Positions 11,935 through 24,100 of a DNA stretch of 64,000 nucleotides are shown here, piece after piece. Under the pieces are notes generated by a model. That model saw only the letters and a program-made list of their open reading frames with translations. It had not been told where the DNA came from and made no database searches. Every line of letters starts with the position of its first letter. Position 1 is the first letter of the stretch. The position numbers and the translations under genes were made by a program. The stretch is from Siphonodentalium dalli (taxonomy: Eukaryota > Mollusca > Scaphopoda > Gadilida > Siphonodentaliidae): positions 167,470,664-167,534,663 of the forward strand of contig CP136066.1 in assembly GCA_032622095.1 (NCBI GenBank). The letters are read 5' to 3'.

Positions 11935-12734
11935 TTTTATGTTTACCCATACCATAGTATGGTGAACATAGTGTCGTTGTCCGGATCGATTACTCGTCGT
12001 GCGTCTGTCCGTCTGTCTGTCTATCTGTCCGTAGACACTTTACGCATGCTGCGTAAACCAATTTGGCATATGAATTACTCTGCACAAAAGACAGATCGAG
12101 TTCGAATATGGGTTTGATCAGACTATTTTTAACTGAGTTATGGCCCTTTTTCGAAAAAATATTCACTCATAAAAAAAAAAAATAATAATAATTTAGATTG
12201 AATTCCTTGCTCAATTTAACCAAAAAATAAAAATAAATGAAAAAAAATATATAATAAAATATATTTTTTAAAATAATTAATTTTTTTTTTTTTTGTTTAA
12301 TTTAACAAAATTTGAAAAACTAACACCATTATAACTCTGCCAAGGGTACCCCAACTCACCACACCAAATTTGTTTAAATCGGTCCAAAATCTTTGTGTTA
12401 TGTACTGGTAAATTTGTTTGGAGCGACATTAAATCCAATTCACCAATTCCATCCATGCCTTTGGACTACTTAGCTATTGATAAGGCTATATTATTTTCTG
12501 ATGTCTTTTATGCCAATGTGCAGATAATCTGATAAAGAAAGCTATGGTTTCTAATTTAAAATAAAGATTCAACAACACACCTCATATGATATTAACAGTA
12601 GACTTGAACATCTTTGCTGCCTTGCACAGCTGAAGATATTGCTCTACATAAACAATTCCTGTGATTTGTTGACAGCTCTGCTATATAATTGATATTAATG
12701 CGTCAGCAGTGAGGTGGCTTATCTTGATCTATAG
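11935..12734 (+). mobile_element. HINE/pearl-like element 'b', copy 1, left segment
   Basis: Opens with the palindrome GTTTACCCATACCATAGTAT..ATGGTGAAC, then GTGTCGTTGTC and a CTGTCCGT microsatellite, then a core shared with copy 2 at 14366-15640. It is cut at 12734 by the hAT MITE, resumes at 13316-13334, is cut again, and finishes at 16687-16925 with the hairpin CCGATCGTGATCGG. A cap palindrome, a CCGT microsatellite and a terminal hairpin are the layout of pearl/HINE (Helentron-related) elements known from bivalves. Assignment by architecture is inference. Confidence 0.7.
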
Positions 12735-13307
12735 TAGTGTTGAAACGATTAATCGATTAGTCGAAATCGACGCGATTATTAAATTAGTCGATCCCGAAAT
12801 ATGCTAGTTGACTTGTCAAGAAAAAACACTACCTGAGTGCTATCATGACAGCAGTGCCATTGCATGGAAATATTATCACGTAATCTGTAACAGTTAATAC
12901 ATATTAACTTCTTAGAGCTTATTGCATTGTTCCTTTAATACACCCGACATCTCATTAGCGAGACTTGCCTATTTATTTCCTGGTTACCGGCGACAATTGT
13001 GTTTATATAAAATGTTTTATTACCTACATTCCCCAAACCATGAGATAATATGAAGGTTGCAGGAGAGCCAGGTTTAATACATCAAATTCGGAGACTTACA
13101 TGCAAAACGGGAGATTATATAGTTCACGTGCTTTCCGTTTTAACGTTCTGAAACAAAGAGTTGGATACTCAAAACTGCGATGCCACATGGCCCTTTTTAT
13201 ACATCATATGGGCATAGAAACGGGAACTCTTAGAAGGGGTTCGACTAGTAGTCGATTAGCTCTGGCGACTAGTCGATTCCTTAAAAATGCTAATCGTTTC
13301 AACACTA
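12735..13307. mobile_element. hAT MITE, TIR TAGTGTTGAAACGATTA, TSD ATCTATAG
   Basis: 573 bp with perfect 17-bp inverted ends and identical flanking octamers ATCTATAG (12727-12734 and 13308-13315). Subterminal CGATTAGTCG and CGACTAGTCG words repeat inside. No transposase. A second left end of the same family lies at 18152. Confidence 0.9.
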
Positions 13308-14365
13308 ATCTATAGGTCACCTTTCACATTTAACTAGTGATGAGCCGATTGTCAAATAGAGCCTTGCACCGATTGCCGATTATTTGAGATCACAATCGGC
13401 CGATTCAGGTGCCGATTCAGATTATTTCAATAATTATAGCAGAATATGTTATATGTGTTATATAATACTTAGAATTAGAAGCAAGCAACAAACAAAGTAA
13501 TATGCCAGTACACAGTATACATAAGTATATGTTTGGGTAAGTATATAGGTGGATTTGTGATCGAATACAGGCAACTTACCCATGTATTTTAGGTTATTCC
13601 ACCACAAATTGTTTTAAAGTTTGGTGTAGCCACGTGCATGACGACATGTCCACGGTTCGTTTTTGATAACAATTCATCAAACGGCATTTTTCTTTGATCC
13701 CAATTCAAAGACATCACATCAAAGGAAATGAGCCGACTGAACTAGTTGCAAGTTACACCATGTTCATGTAAATTTCACAGACACGATTCGATTTCAGCGT
13801 GGTCATCATAATAATCATTGGTGGTGACCTATACGTGTCGTCACACGACTGACTGGATGGAATGACATTGTATTTGACTATTTAAAGTCACATGACATGC
13901 ACTTTCGGTTTCTATACTATTGTTTATACCTGTTACGCTGTATGTACTATATAGATAGCTCTGTCGTACTCCGTATGCATACATCTTGATTTTTGATAGT
14001 CTGGCATAAATCAAAATGTCTACATGTTGAAGAACAATAAAGTTACCTATGGGCGTACATGAGTCCCATGATATTAGGGTCCGGCGAATCGGCGATTTTG
14101 TTCGAATCGAATCTCGAATCGAATCAGACACGCGGATTTCACATCAAATCGAATCTCGAATCGAATCTTACTCCCCGTGGTAAATCGACAAGAACTAGAT
14201 TTATGTCGGCGATCCCGCTGCAGCGCGAGTGTCTCCCCATACCATCACCTGTGCGTGTTTGGCAGCTTGCCGTGTGGACCTGCGTCACAATAAAAAATGT
14301 TGAGAACGGCACATGAAAATATGACGAGATAAATCGTACTCTGTCGTACTCTGTCGTACTTTTTA

Positions 14366-15640
14366 TGTTTACCCATACCATGTATGGTAAACATAGTGTC
14401 GTTGTCTGGATTGACCACTCGTCGTTCGTCCGTCCGTCCGTCCGTCTGTCCGTCCGTAGACACTTCACGTGTAATGCGACTAAATACAGATCGAGTTCGA
14501 ATTTGGGTTTGATCCGAGTTTTTGTTACAGAGTTATGGCCCTTTTTCTACTTATAATTCACTCAATCTGATTGGAACCAAATTTGGTATGTGAGTTTCAC
14601 AGCCCAAAATACAGATCTAGTTCGAATATGGGTTTGATCCGATTTATTTTAAAGGAGTTATGACCCTTTTTCGAAGAAAAAAATTGGAAAAAAAATTGGA
14701 AAAAAAATTGGAAAAAAAATTGATTTAAAAAAAAAATTATTTTTAACTTTTATAATAATAATAAAAAAAATGTCATTGACATTGTCATTTGTTTTCATTT
14801 AGATATTGATGATTATGATACAAATTGATAAAAAGATTTCCAATGTGTCCCTTTAATTTTTTAAAATAATTAAAAACAATTATAACCATTATAACTCTGC
14901 CAAGGGTACCACGAATCACCACACCAAATTTGATTAAATCTGTCCAAAATCTTGTGTTATGTACTGGTAAATCTGTTTGGAGCAACATTAAATCCAATCC
15001 ACCAATTGCATTTGGACTACGTAGCTATTGATAAAGCTATATTATTTTCTGATGTCTCTTATGCCAATGTGCAAATAATCTGATAAAGAAGCCTGTGGTA
15101 TCTAATTTAAAATAAAGATTCAACAATTAACATCACATGATATTAACAGTAGACTTGGACATCTGTGCTGCAGAGTTATATCTTCAGATGGTCTGATATC
15201 ATTATAATTGTTATTGGTTTAATAGAGGTCAGTGTTCAACATAAACAATTCCTGTGATTTTTTGACAGCTGTGCTATATAATTGATATTAATGGGTCAGT
15301 GGTGAGGTTGCTTATCTGTATACTAGGACACATTATTATTGTAAACTTAAATTGGACTCTCTTAACCCAAGTATTCCATGTCCAGGGCACACCTACACAT
15401 TTAACCCACAGACTTGCTGGCTGTGGCGGTTTAGCATTACAGATCCTGTACCAGTGCATTCTCTTATATAAATGCCAGTGACCCATAAATTCCAATAATT
15501 TGTGTTATGTACATTTGTCTATAATAGTACATAACAGTATACTCTATAATTCAACACCAAAACTCTCATTTATCAGATCATATTAAATTTTTATCGCCAA
15601 GGGATGGGTTAACATCTGCCGATCGTGATCGGCCTCTCGT
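14366..15640 (+). mobile_element. HINE/pearl-like element 'b', copy 2
   Basis: Palindrome GTTTACCCATACCATGTATGGTAAAC is followed by GTGTCGTTGTC, a CGTCCGTCCGTCCGTC microsatellite, two ~120-bp core units ('cagatcgagttcgaatttgggtttgatccg'), an A-rich stretch, and a tail ending with the hairpin CCGATCGTGATCGG and CCTCTCG. The tail is collinear with the segments of copy 1 despite the two hAT insertions there. Confidence 0.75.
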
Positions 15641-15964
15641 TTTTTCATCAGGGCCCAATTCTTTCTTCATCGTAAAGGTGGCTAGTGACAACTGTTTCTT
15701 TTTAGGGGCTCGCCCGCATCGCCGCTACCACTAGACGTGTTGTCGGTTAATTTTCGTTTTGAGTCTTTCTTTTCTTTTGCCCTTATGGTGGATTGCAGGA
15801 TGACTGCGGCTAAGGTGTGCCCATAAGTGGGAGGTAGTGCCCGTTTTCTGAACTGATAGTACAGTCGTGCACGATTTGCACCTGAATTTGTCAACGCTGC
15901 ATTCAAAATAACTTTTAATTTCCGCCATTATAACTTTAGATAAATAAAAAGTAGGGAAGGGCAC
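15640..15964 (-). pseudogene. Degenerate BED zinc-finger exon of a hAT transposase
   Basis: The minus frame beginning MAEIKSYFEC at 15928 continues FRCKSCTTVL...GTTSHLWAHLSRSHP. It has C-x2-C followed by H-x4-H, with the aromatic-F and 'T-x2-L-x2-H' spacing of zf-BED. After the finger the reading continues in a second frame (KRKLTDNTSSGSG) and then a third (KKKQLSLATF), so at least two frameshifts are present. The basic/polar tail ending in 'KKKQ.S' is common after hAT BED fingers. It sits inside the hAT with TSD CATGATAT, whose DNA-binding domain this was. Confidence 0.75.
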
Positions 15965-16686
15965 AAGAGATGGATCGATGATATGGATATTTCGCCGCCA
16001 CGACGACCCAAGAGCAATAATTTACTGAACGAAACAGGACCGCATCTCGTGCACCGACGGCGTTCGCAACGACATCTGCGTGCGTTTGTTTTAGAGCTTT
16101 TGTAGGACACGCTGTTCAACAAGTTCGCACATAATGAGGTTAATATGGTGATTCGAACTACATTCGAATCACACAATCGATTTCGAATCGAATCGAATCA
16201 GTAAGACGATTTCGAATCAAATCGAATCTCGAAGCTTCGCCGGACCCTACATGATATGTACGTTGTGTACATCATAATGCTAACGAAATCAATCGACTGA
16301 AACGACTGTTCCGGTATGCCAATAATTAATGATTATGCGCAATCACGGCATCATGCTTACAGCCTCACTCTAACATAAAGTGTCACATGCTTCCCGGTGA
16401 TCCCCACTCATATATTGTTCAAACATAGACCCAGGTACGGTCGGGGTATTGAAGAGGACATGTCTGTATATCAAGTTTGTGATTGGTATCACTTTCCCCA
16501 TGTTTACTGATCATTTATTCAACAAAACATCGTCATATTTAACACAGTTTATTGAAGAAAAACAAGCACCTATTTATTATTTAGACAATCGGAAATCCCG
16601 ATGTTGAAACCCGAGTACCGATTGTCATCCGATGGGCCACAATCGGCCGATTCCGATTGTCGTTCCCGATTATCGGCTCATCACTA

Positions 16687-16925
16687 CATTTAACCCAAGG
16701 CTGTGGTGGTGCAGCATTACAGATCTTGTACCAGTGCATTCTCTTATATAAATGCGAGTGACCCATAAATTCCAATAATTTGTGTTATGTACATTTGTCT
16801 ATAATAGTACATAACAGTATACTCTATAATTCAACACCAAAACTCTCATTTATGATTCTGATCATAGTAATTTACTATCGCCAAGGGATGGGTTAACATC
16901 TTCCGATCGTGATCGGCCTCTCGTT
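16687..16925 (+). mobile_element. HINE/pearl-like element 'b', copy 1, right segment
   Basis: Continues the tail of copy 1 after the hAT insertion: 'acagatcttgtaccagtgca' through 'gccaagggatgggttaacat' to the hairpin CCGATCGTGATCGG. Matches 15430-15640 base for base over most of its length. Confidence 0.75.
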
Positions 16926-17412
16926 ATATAAAGCCCCTACCATTTAACTGTCAATCTCGTGACATTGACAGATTTTCGGAGACGATGTTCCTCATTGGTC
17001 AACAGGTAGTGTTTGTACTCTCTAATTAATTTCTCTCAGACAACGCAGTGCAACAATGGGCTCAATGTCGGCATCTTCATGCTTCCCGGTCTGATGGGAT
17101 ATCACTGATAGTCGATAACATCAATGAGGTTTTAATCAGTTTTTTTTCTTCTTAGACAATACAATACAAGTTGCAACAACAAACATTTTAGAAGAACATT
17201 TAGTACACACATTTTAGCGAGTTCATGTAGGCCTACCTGTAGCCATGCAAGCACATACCCAACTGTCGTTATCAGTGTATATACAGTCCATATGAAGACT
17301 CCGCAATATCACTATAATCTTAGGTAAGTAAAATCGCAATACGTATCGGATCGTGACCTCTGTATCGCGATAAACATTGATACACCGCATACCCCATATC
17401 GTTACACCTCTA

Positions 17413-18151
17413 CATTGTACCATGTGAAGTTACATGAGAAATATTCGTCTATTCTTTAAAAAAACAAGAGCTGTGCTGATAATTCGCCATTTTGTCCAAG
17501 CTAACCCACCTGACTGCATCGACCAATCAAATTTAGGTTATATACTTTTAATCAGTGTTTTAAAATATGTTCTTGTCTGTTAATAAGTCGTGCACGCATA
17601 TATATGTAGAGTGAGTATAATGGTATACGCAAGTCACTCATCGTAGTCATTTCTAATGCCATAAAGGTTTGCATCGATCTCCTTGAAGAGGTCCAACGTT
17701 TCAGCTTCCACAATTAAAGCTCGATAACGAATTCCACTCATAGCACAATTTACCACCCGACTGCCTGTTCTCTCGCCACTTCTGATGAGGCTTCCTTTGT
17801 CTTTGATGTCGCAGCCGACGTTTGACGGTCATCTTCAAAGAATTTGGTGTGCAACATGTTCTCCGTCAGTGGCGAGCCAGCGGCTTCATTTGCCTTTGAT
17901 GCTGTGTTACGGCCTTGCCATTGTTTATAAATTATGTATAACTGTGAATTTATGTTCCTATGGTTCAGTAATTAGCGATCATTATTTCCAAAATAGAAGA
18001 TGTGCATCGGGCTGCGATCACTGCATCTATTTTTCAGCTCAACTTTACAACGTTGGTGTCTGTCATCTGTGCGTCAACAATTTCCTTTGGCATGCGCTAC
18101 AGTCCGCATCCCTTATCCGATCTTCACCCAATGTCATATTTAGCTTCAGGG
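17413..18151. other. Possible orphan coding fragment on the minus strand
   Basis: On the minus strand, from about 17840 down to the stop at 17634, one frame reads protein-like: CDIKDKGSLIRSGERTGSR, then VVNCAMSGIRYRALIVEA, then ETLDLFKEIDANLYGIRNDY. The other two minus frames are also partly open, so openness alone proves nothing. I do not recognise the family, and no convincing splice partner was found. It may be the last exon of an unseen gene or a transposon fragment. Confidence 0.25.
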
Positions 18152-19556
18152 TAGTGTTGAAACGATTAGTGAATTTCAGAGTCGACTAGTCGAGGCCAAA
18201 AAGTCGCGTTGCGTCGACTAGTCGGTACCCGATATAAAAACATTCAAACATAACATTCTACTGAAAATTAATCGTACATGGCGTACACTGATGACTGATG
18301 CAATGACAGTCTATTGCGTTGCGCATTTCCTTGCATACTAGTACACACCAATTTATTTGGGAAATAATACTGTAAACATCTTGATATTTATCCAACACAC
18401 TGAATGTAATTATATAATTAGACATGTGGTGGGTAATGATTAGAAACGCGATCATTTATACAGGTTTTAAATTTAATATCAGCGTTCGAGATTATTTCGT
18501 TTAGTCACGTAATCACCAATAAACCGGTGCCGAGCGGTGTCACTATAAAATGTTAATGTTCCGACTAAATACGCCCTATAGTATAGGCTACGTTGTAGAA
18601 TACGATAGCCAGTTCTTAATGTCAGTATCATTTATATACGGTAGCACCAATGACGTCACCAGTGAGACATTGTGTTGTCAATTTCATTCGTTCAATTAAT
18701 AGTCGGGTCACCGGTCCGTGTGTGTCTATACTAGTAACACTGTCAATTCCTGGTGCCACCAAACGTTATACTTAGGCCAAAACGAAGAATACCTGTGTTT
18801 AGGGTAACCCGCCCGCCCCTACTCAAAACCTGCCGCCAAATTCCATTTTATCGTTTTTCAAAAATTTCCTCCGACTTCATTTTATTTTTTTGTAATTAGG
18901 AATTCGCGACTACGGAATTAGCTTAAACAAGTAAACCATTTCCATGCAAATATCGTCAATTCACGAAAAACGGAAGTGCTGCCGTTGTTGTTGTAGTATA
19001 TTCGTATTCCCTCGTCATTGTTCGGCAAACCTCGCCGATTTCTCGAAAGCGGAAACCAGAAAACACGCGATATGTATTAACTAGCAAATCGAAAGTAACC
19101 GGATATTTTGCCGATTGAATATGGCGGAAACACTTCCGTGTGCGGATAGATCCTGCGTTTTAGCTATTAAACTTCACAAATGCGTTCATATGAATCAGAA
19201 TAGAAACATGGCGCCTGTCAACTATAGCACAGACATGTTGTCGTGCGTGAACCGGTACCACACGGATTCTGAACTGACAGAAAAGGACATAGTAATAAAA
19301 TGTCAGATTAAAAATAATTCTGTACGTCACGTTCGCCTTGCCGCATGTATGTGCCATTTCCAATGGAGGAACTCTTGTTAAATTTACCTTCTGAGTTGAA
19401 TATTTCGCAAAATTTCTTAGTATTCGAGTCGGTGGATAAACAAAATATCATAAGTGTCTTGTGTGGGAAATTGAACAGTAATATGTCCACTCGTAGGATT
19501 TGGCCTGGAGCTTCAGCGTGAACATAAACTGTTTAATTTCCAACAGTAGACACTTA
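18152..19556. other. hAT MITE left end, then unassigned sequence
   Basis: TAGTGTTGAAACGATTAGTG with following GACTAGTCG words matches the left end of the MITE at 12735; no matching right end was found, so it is truncated or rearranged. At about 19344-19520 (+) a short frame, MEELLLNLPSELNISQNF, looks protein-like but has no recognised relatives and no convincing splice sites. Confidence 0.4.
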
Positions 19557-20178
19557 TCTATTATATATTTTGGAAGATATGTGTGTGTGTGTGATCGCGA
19601 TGAACTCGAAAACTGCCGGACGGATTGAGCCCAAACTTCCTATCTAAGGGTAAAATACCAGATGAAGTGGCATCGCATCGCTTCTGAGAACGTCAGAGCA
19701 CCCATTCTCCACCCCCAGTCACAAAAGTTACCGCCATTGGCACGGTGGGGTTAATCGCGTTGATAGTTAAAGAGCGTTCGTATCCGCAGTGTCGTCGATA
19801 AAGAGCGTATGTGTGTAATGTGATTATTACATCTGGGCGTGTGCGTGTAAGACTGCATCCAGACATGAGCGTGTTGTGTGACGTACTTAGGGCTTTCCAC
19901 CCGAGGTGATCTTCACCTTGAAACGGGTACCCACAAACGTACCTATTTTAGGGATGGGTACCATCACGGGACGGCTACCATCATGTCTCTTAATTAAAAA
20001 GGCAGAATTAACTCAAAATAAATTAAACAATTAACGGATTTCGACGAAATTTGATACCTACGGATACTTTTATCGGGGGAGTGTTTTCGACGGGTCAAAT
20101 TGTGACCCCGAACTGACCTTGACCTTCAAAATGGTCAATTCAAGGTCAAAGCCCGGACGAAGTCGGGTCACCTTCTAG
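19557..20178 (+). mobile_element. Non-autonomous Helitron
   Basis: Starts TCTATTATATATTTTGG directly after a host A, and ends with the hairpin CCCGGACGAAGTCGGG, six more bases, and CTAG directly before a host T. The 5' TC, 3' hairpin plus CTRR, and A^T insertion without target duplication are the defining marks of Helitrons. At 622 bp there is no Rep/helicase frame. The next bases, TCTATATATAATATC, resemble another Helitron 5' end, hinting at a tandem or serial insertion. Confidence 0.85.
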
Positions 20179-21124
20179 TTCTATATATAATATCATTTAA
20201 TATCATGCTGTATACATGTCATTGAACTTCTGTAACACCATTAAACTGATTAAAGCTACCATGACATTGATTAGTGTGACAATGACTTGCCCAAGCTTTA
20301 TACGAGTGACACTGGCAGACGATTAGAAGGCACGAATACTTAAATACTATCCCCCGTGAAAAATAAAATGTATTTATGGCCGGATCATTTTATAATTTAG
20401 CAAGCACGATTGTGATCACCTGTACATTTTTTGATGAAAAACATGGCTGCCGGCACAGGGCTGGCAGTCTAGAAAATCCAGGAGGGCTATTAATAACCCT
20501 CCTAGATTTGTCTAGGAGGGCTATAGCCCTCCATAGCATTCCTCAACTTTTACAGTTATGATTTATTTTATCTGAGTTACTACTGCCCTTAGTTTGTCTA
20601 TTTTTGATGTTGTTTAACTTCATCTACATTGTAAATTAAATTTGATATGTGGAAACGTCAATCCCCCACACTGGCCACAGTATGGTGAATATTTAATTAT
20701 GTTTTACATGTGTATGTTACAATAATTAACATGAACCACAAACAAAATGTAAGAGTGCTTGTACTCAACAATTTGTCAGTCGGTGTCCAACCCATGCAAC
20801 AAATTGGCTGAGTTTGTCAATGTTTAAAGCAATTTCTATGTTGTGTAATGTTAAATAAAATACACAATCAAGTAGCATATTAAATCCAGTATTTACACTT
20901 GAATACAGTTACAAATGACTGCTCTATTTTCAAAGTAATCCATATTCCATCACCGATTGGCGATTGCTGCTTCCAGCAGTCAAGTCGCTCTGTATACATG
21001 TAGATTTACTGGGTGTTTGCAATTGGGGACATAGAGAATAGTTTCTCAACTTTAATAATTGAATAACATTGTAAACAAAAATATTCACCACAGTGAATGA
21101 TAACTTGGAGACATTAGCTCATTA
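20179..21124. other. No gene; short GGAGGGCTAT palindrome cluster
   Basis: At about 20480-20535 the words GGAGGGCTATTAATAACCCTCC and CTAGGAGGGCTATAGCCCTCC form two adjacent palindromes. The 61-codon frame across them is a by-product. Remainder is plain AT-rich sequence. Confidence 0.5.
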
Positions 21125-24100
21125 TTAGCTCAACTTTACTTTGTAAAGTTTGAGCTATTGCCATGGCTTTGTCGTCCGTCGTCCGTGTGTACGTGTGTTC
21201 GTGTGTACGTGTGTACGTAAGGCGTCAACAATGCAGGCTACAGGTCGTACCTTTCGTCGGATCATTATGAAATTTGTCATAGCTGTTGACATCAACATTT
21301 AGACCAGAATAATTAATTTTGGGGTCATTCGGAAAAAAAAACATGGCCGCCAGTGGCCATATTGGATTTCAAAATTCAATCCATTAGCACGGGCTACAGG
21401 CCGTACTGTTTGTCTGATCTTCATGAAATTTGTCATGGATGTTAATATTGACATGTAGATGGGAACGAGTAATTTTGGGGTCATTCGGCCCAAAAACATG
21501 GCCGCCAGCAGCCATCTTGGATTTTACTCTTTGTATGACTAAATTCTTTAGCACGGGCTACAGGTCGTACTTTTAGTCTGATCATCATAAATTTTGTCAA
21601 GAATGTTAATAATGACATGTAGATGGGAACGAGTCATTTTGGGGTCATTCGGCCAAAAAACATGGCCGCCAGCAGCCATTTTGTATTTTACTCTTTGTAT
21701 GACTAAATCCTTTAGCACGGGCTACAGGTCGTACTTTTAGTCTGATCATCATAAATTTTGTCAAGAATGTTAATAATGACATGTAGATGGGAACGAGTCA
21801 TTTTGGGGTCATTCAGACAAAAAACATGGCCGCCAGCAGCCATCTTGGATTTCAAAATTTAATCCATTAGCACGGGCCACAGGTCGTACTGTTCGTCTGA
21901 TCACCATGAAATTTGTCATGGATGATAATATTGACATGTATATGGGAACGAGTAATTTTGGGGTCATTCGGCCAATAAACATGGCCGCCAGCAGCCATCT
22001 TCGATTTTACTCTTTGTATGACTAAATTCTTTAGCACGGGCTGCAGGTCGTACCTTTAGTCTGATCATCATAAAATTTGTCACGGATATTAACAATGACA
22101 TGTAGATGGGAACGAGTAATTTTGGGGTCATTCGGCTAAAAAACATGGTCGCCAGCAGCCATCTTGGATTTTACTCTTTGTATGACTAAATCCTTTAGCA
22201 CGGGCTACAGGTCCTACTTTTAGTCTGATCATCATAAAATTTGTCAAGAATTTTAATAATGACATGTAGATGGGAACGAGTCATTTTGGGGTCATTCGGC
22301 CAAAAAACATGGCCGCCAGCAGCCATCTTGGATTTTACTCTTTGTATGACTAAATCCTTTAGCACGGGCTACAGGTCGTACCTTTAGTCTGATCATCATA
22401 AAATTTGTCATGGTTGTTGAAATTGGAATGTAGATGGGAACGCGTCATTTTGGGGTCATTCGGACAAAAAACATGGCCGCCAGCAGCCATATTGGGTTTA
22501 AAAATTTAATCCATTAGCACGGGCCACAGGTCGTACTGTTCTTCTGATCATCATGAAATTTGTCATGGATGATAATATTGACATGTAGATGGGAACGAGT
22601 AATTTTGGGGTCATTCGGCCAAAAAACATGGCCGCCAGCAGCCATCTTGGATTTTACTCTTTGTATGACTAAATTCTTTAGCACGGGCTGCAGGTCGTAC
22701 CTTTAGTCTGATCATCATAAAATGTGTCATGGATGTTAACAATGACATGTAGATGGGAACGAGTAATTTTGGGGTCATTCGGCCAAAAAACCTGGACGCC
22801 AGCAGCCATCTTTGATTTTACTCTTTGTATGACTAAATCCTTTAGCACGGGCTACAGGTTGTACCTTTAGTCTGATCATCATGAAATGTGTCATGGATGT
22901 TAACAATGACATGTAGATGGGAACGAGTAATTTTGGGGTCATTCGGCCCAAAAACATGGCCGCCAGCAGCCATCTTGGATTTTACTCTTTGTATGACTAA
23001 ATTCTTTAGCACGGGCTGCAGGTCGTACCTTTAGTCTGATCATCATAAAATGTGTCATGGATGTTAACAATGACATGTAGATGGGAACGAGTAATTTTGG
23101 GGTCATTCGGTCAAAAAACCTGGACGCCAGCAGCCATCTTTGATTTTACTCTTTGTATGACTAAATCCTTTAGCACGGGCTACAGGTTGTACCTTTAGTC
23201 TGATCATCATGAAATGTGTCATGAATGTTAATAATGACATGTAGATGGGAACAAGTCATTTTGAGGTCATTCAGCCGAAAAACATGGCCGCCAGCAGCCA
23301 TCTTGGATTTTACTCTTTGTATGACTAAATCCTTTAGCATGGGCTACAGGTCGTACCTTTAGTCTGATCATCATAAAATTTGTCATGGTTGTTGAAATTG
23401 GAATGTAGATGGGAACGAGTTAGTTTGGGGTCATTCGGACAAAAAACATGGCCGCCAGTGGCCATCTTGGATTTAAAAATTTAATCCATTAGCACGGGCC
23501 ACAGGTCGTACTGTTTGTCTGATCATGAAATTTGTCATGGATGATAATATTGACATGTAGATGGGAACGAGTAATTTTGGGGTCATTCGGCCAAAAAACA
23601 TGGCCGCCAGCAGCCATCTTGGATTTTACTCTTTGTATGACTAAATTCTTTAGCACGGGCTGCAGGTCGTACCTTTAGTCTGATCATCATAAAATGTGTC
23701 ATGGATGTTAACAGTGACATGTAGATGAGAACTAGTCATTTTGGGGTCATTCGGCCAAAAAACATGGCCGCCAGCAGCCATCTTGGATTTTACTCTTTGT
23801 ATGACTAAATCCTTTAGCACGGGCTGCAGGTCGTACCTTTAGTCTGATCATCATAAAATGTGTCATGGATGTTAACAATGACATGTAGATGGGAATGAGT
23901 AATTTTGGGTTCATTCGGCCGAAAACAAGGCCGCCAGCTAAATTCTTTAGCACGGGCTACATGTCATACCTTTAGTCTGATCATCATAAAATTTGTCATG
24001 AATGTTAATAATGACATGTAGATGGGAACGAGTCATTTTGGGATCATTCGGCCAAAAAACATGGCCGCCAGCAGCCATCTTGGATTTTACTCTTTGTATG

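Larger units (their letters stand above)
14075..16249. mobile_element. hAT element with BED-finger remnant, TSD CATGATAT
   Basis: 2,175 bp. Ends TAGGGTCCGGCGAA.. and ..TTCGCCGGACCCTA; flanks CATGATAT on both sides, exact. Subterminal regions are crowded with GATTCGAATCGAATC words, probably transposase-binding repeats. It contains the BED exon remnant on the minus strand and a later insertion of element 'b' (14366-15640). The 109-codon minus frame at 14139-14468 straddles the junction of the two elements and is not a gene. Confidence 0.9.
13335..16686. mobile_element. hAT element, TIR TAGTGATGAGCCGATTGTC, TSD CATTTAAC
   Basis: Ends TAGTGATGAGCCGAT and ATCGGCTCATCACTA with identical octamers CATTTAAC on both flanks. 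Subterminal CAATCGGCCGATT words occur at both ends. It interrupts element 'b' copy 1 and itself contains the hAT at 14075-16249. Own sequence totals about 1.2 kb and encodes nothing recognisable. Confidence 0.9.
9567..17412. mobile_element. Outer hAT-like element span enclosing nested insertions
   Basis: Begins TAGGGGTGTAACGATA and ends with the inverse TATCGTTACACCTCTA (one internal difference). The flanking octamers are GATTTTAC and CATTGTAC, 6 of 8 equal, which I read as an aged 8-bp target duplication. The hAT superfamily makes 8-bp duplications and often has TIRs of this TAGGGGTG type. Its own body is only about 0.3 kb at the left and 0.5 kb at the right; the remaining 7 kb are later insertions described separately. 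No transposase frame of its own survives. Confidence 0.6.

Noticed and set aside
14139-14468. 109-codon minus-strand frame
   Set aside because: Crosses the boundary between the CATGATAT hAT and the inserted element b and includes the CCGT microsatellite (TDRRTDGRT).
17785-18189. 134-codon + strand frame
   Set aside because: Runs into a hAT MITE end and shows no domain; the minus strand of the same region is more protein-like, but also weak.
21299-23953. Series of minus-strand frames of 60-68 codons beginning MFLGRMTPKLLVPIYMS, also at 62774-63767
   Set aside because: They are the same tandem monomer translated again and again; stops fall at monomer boundaries and there is no independent start signal or domain.
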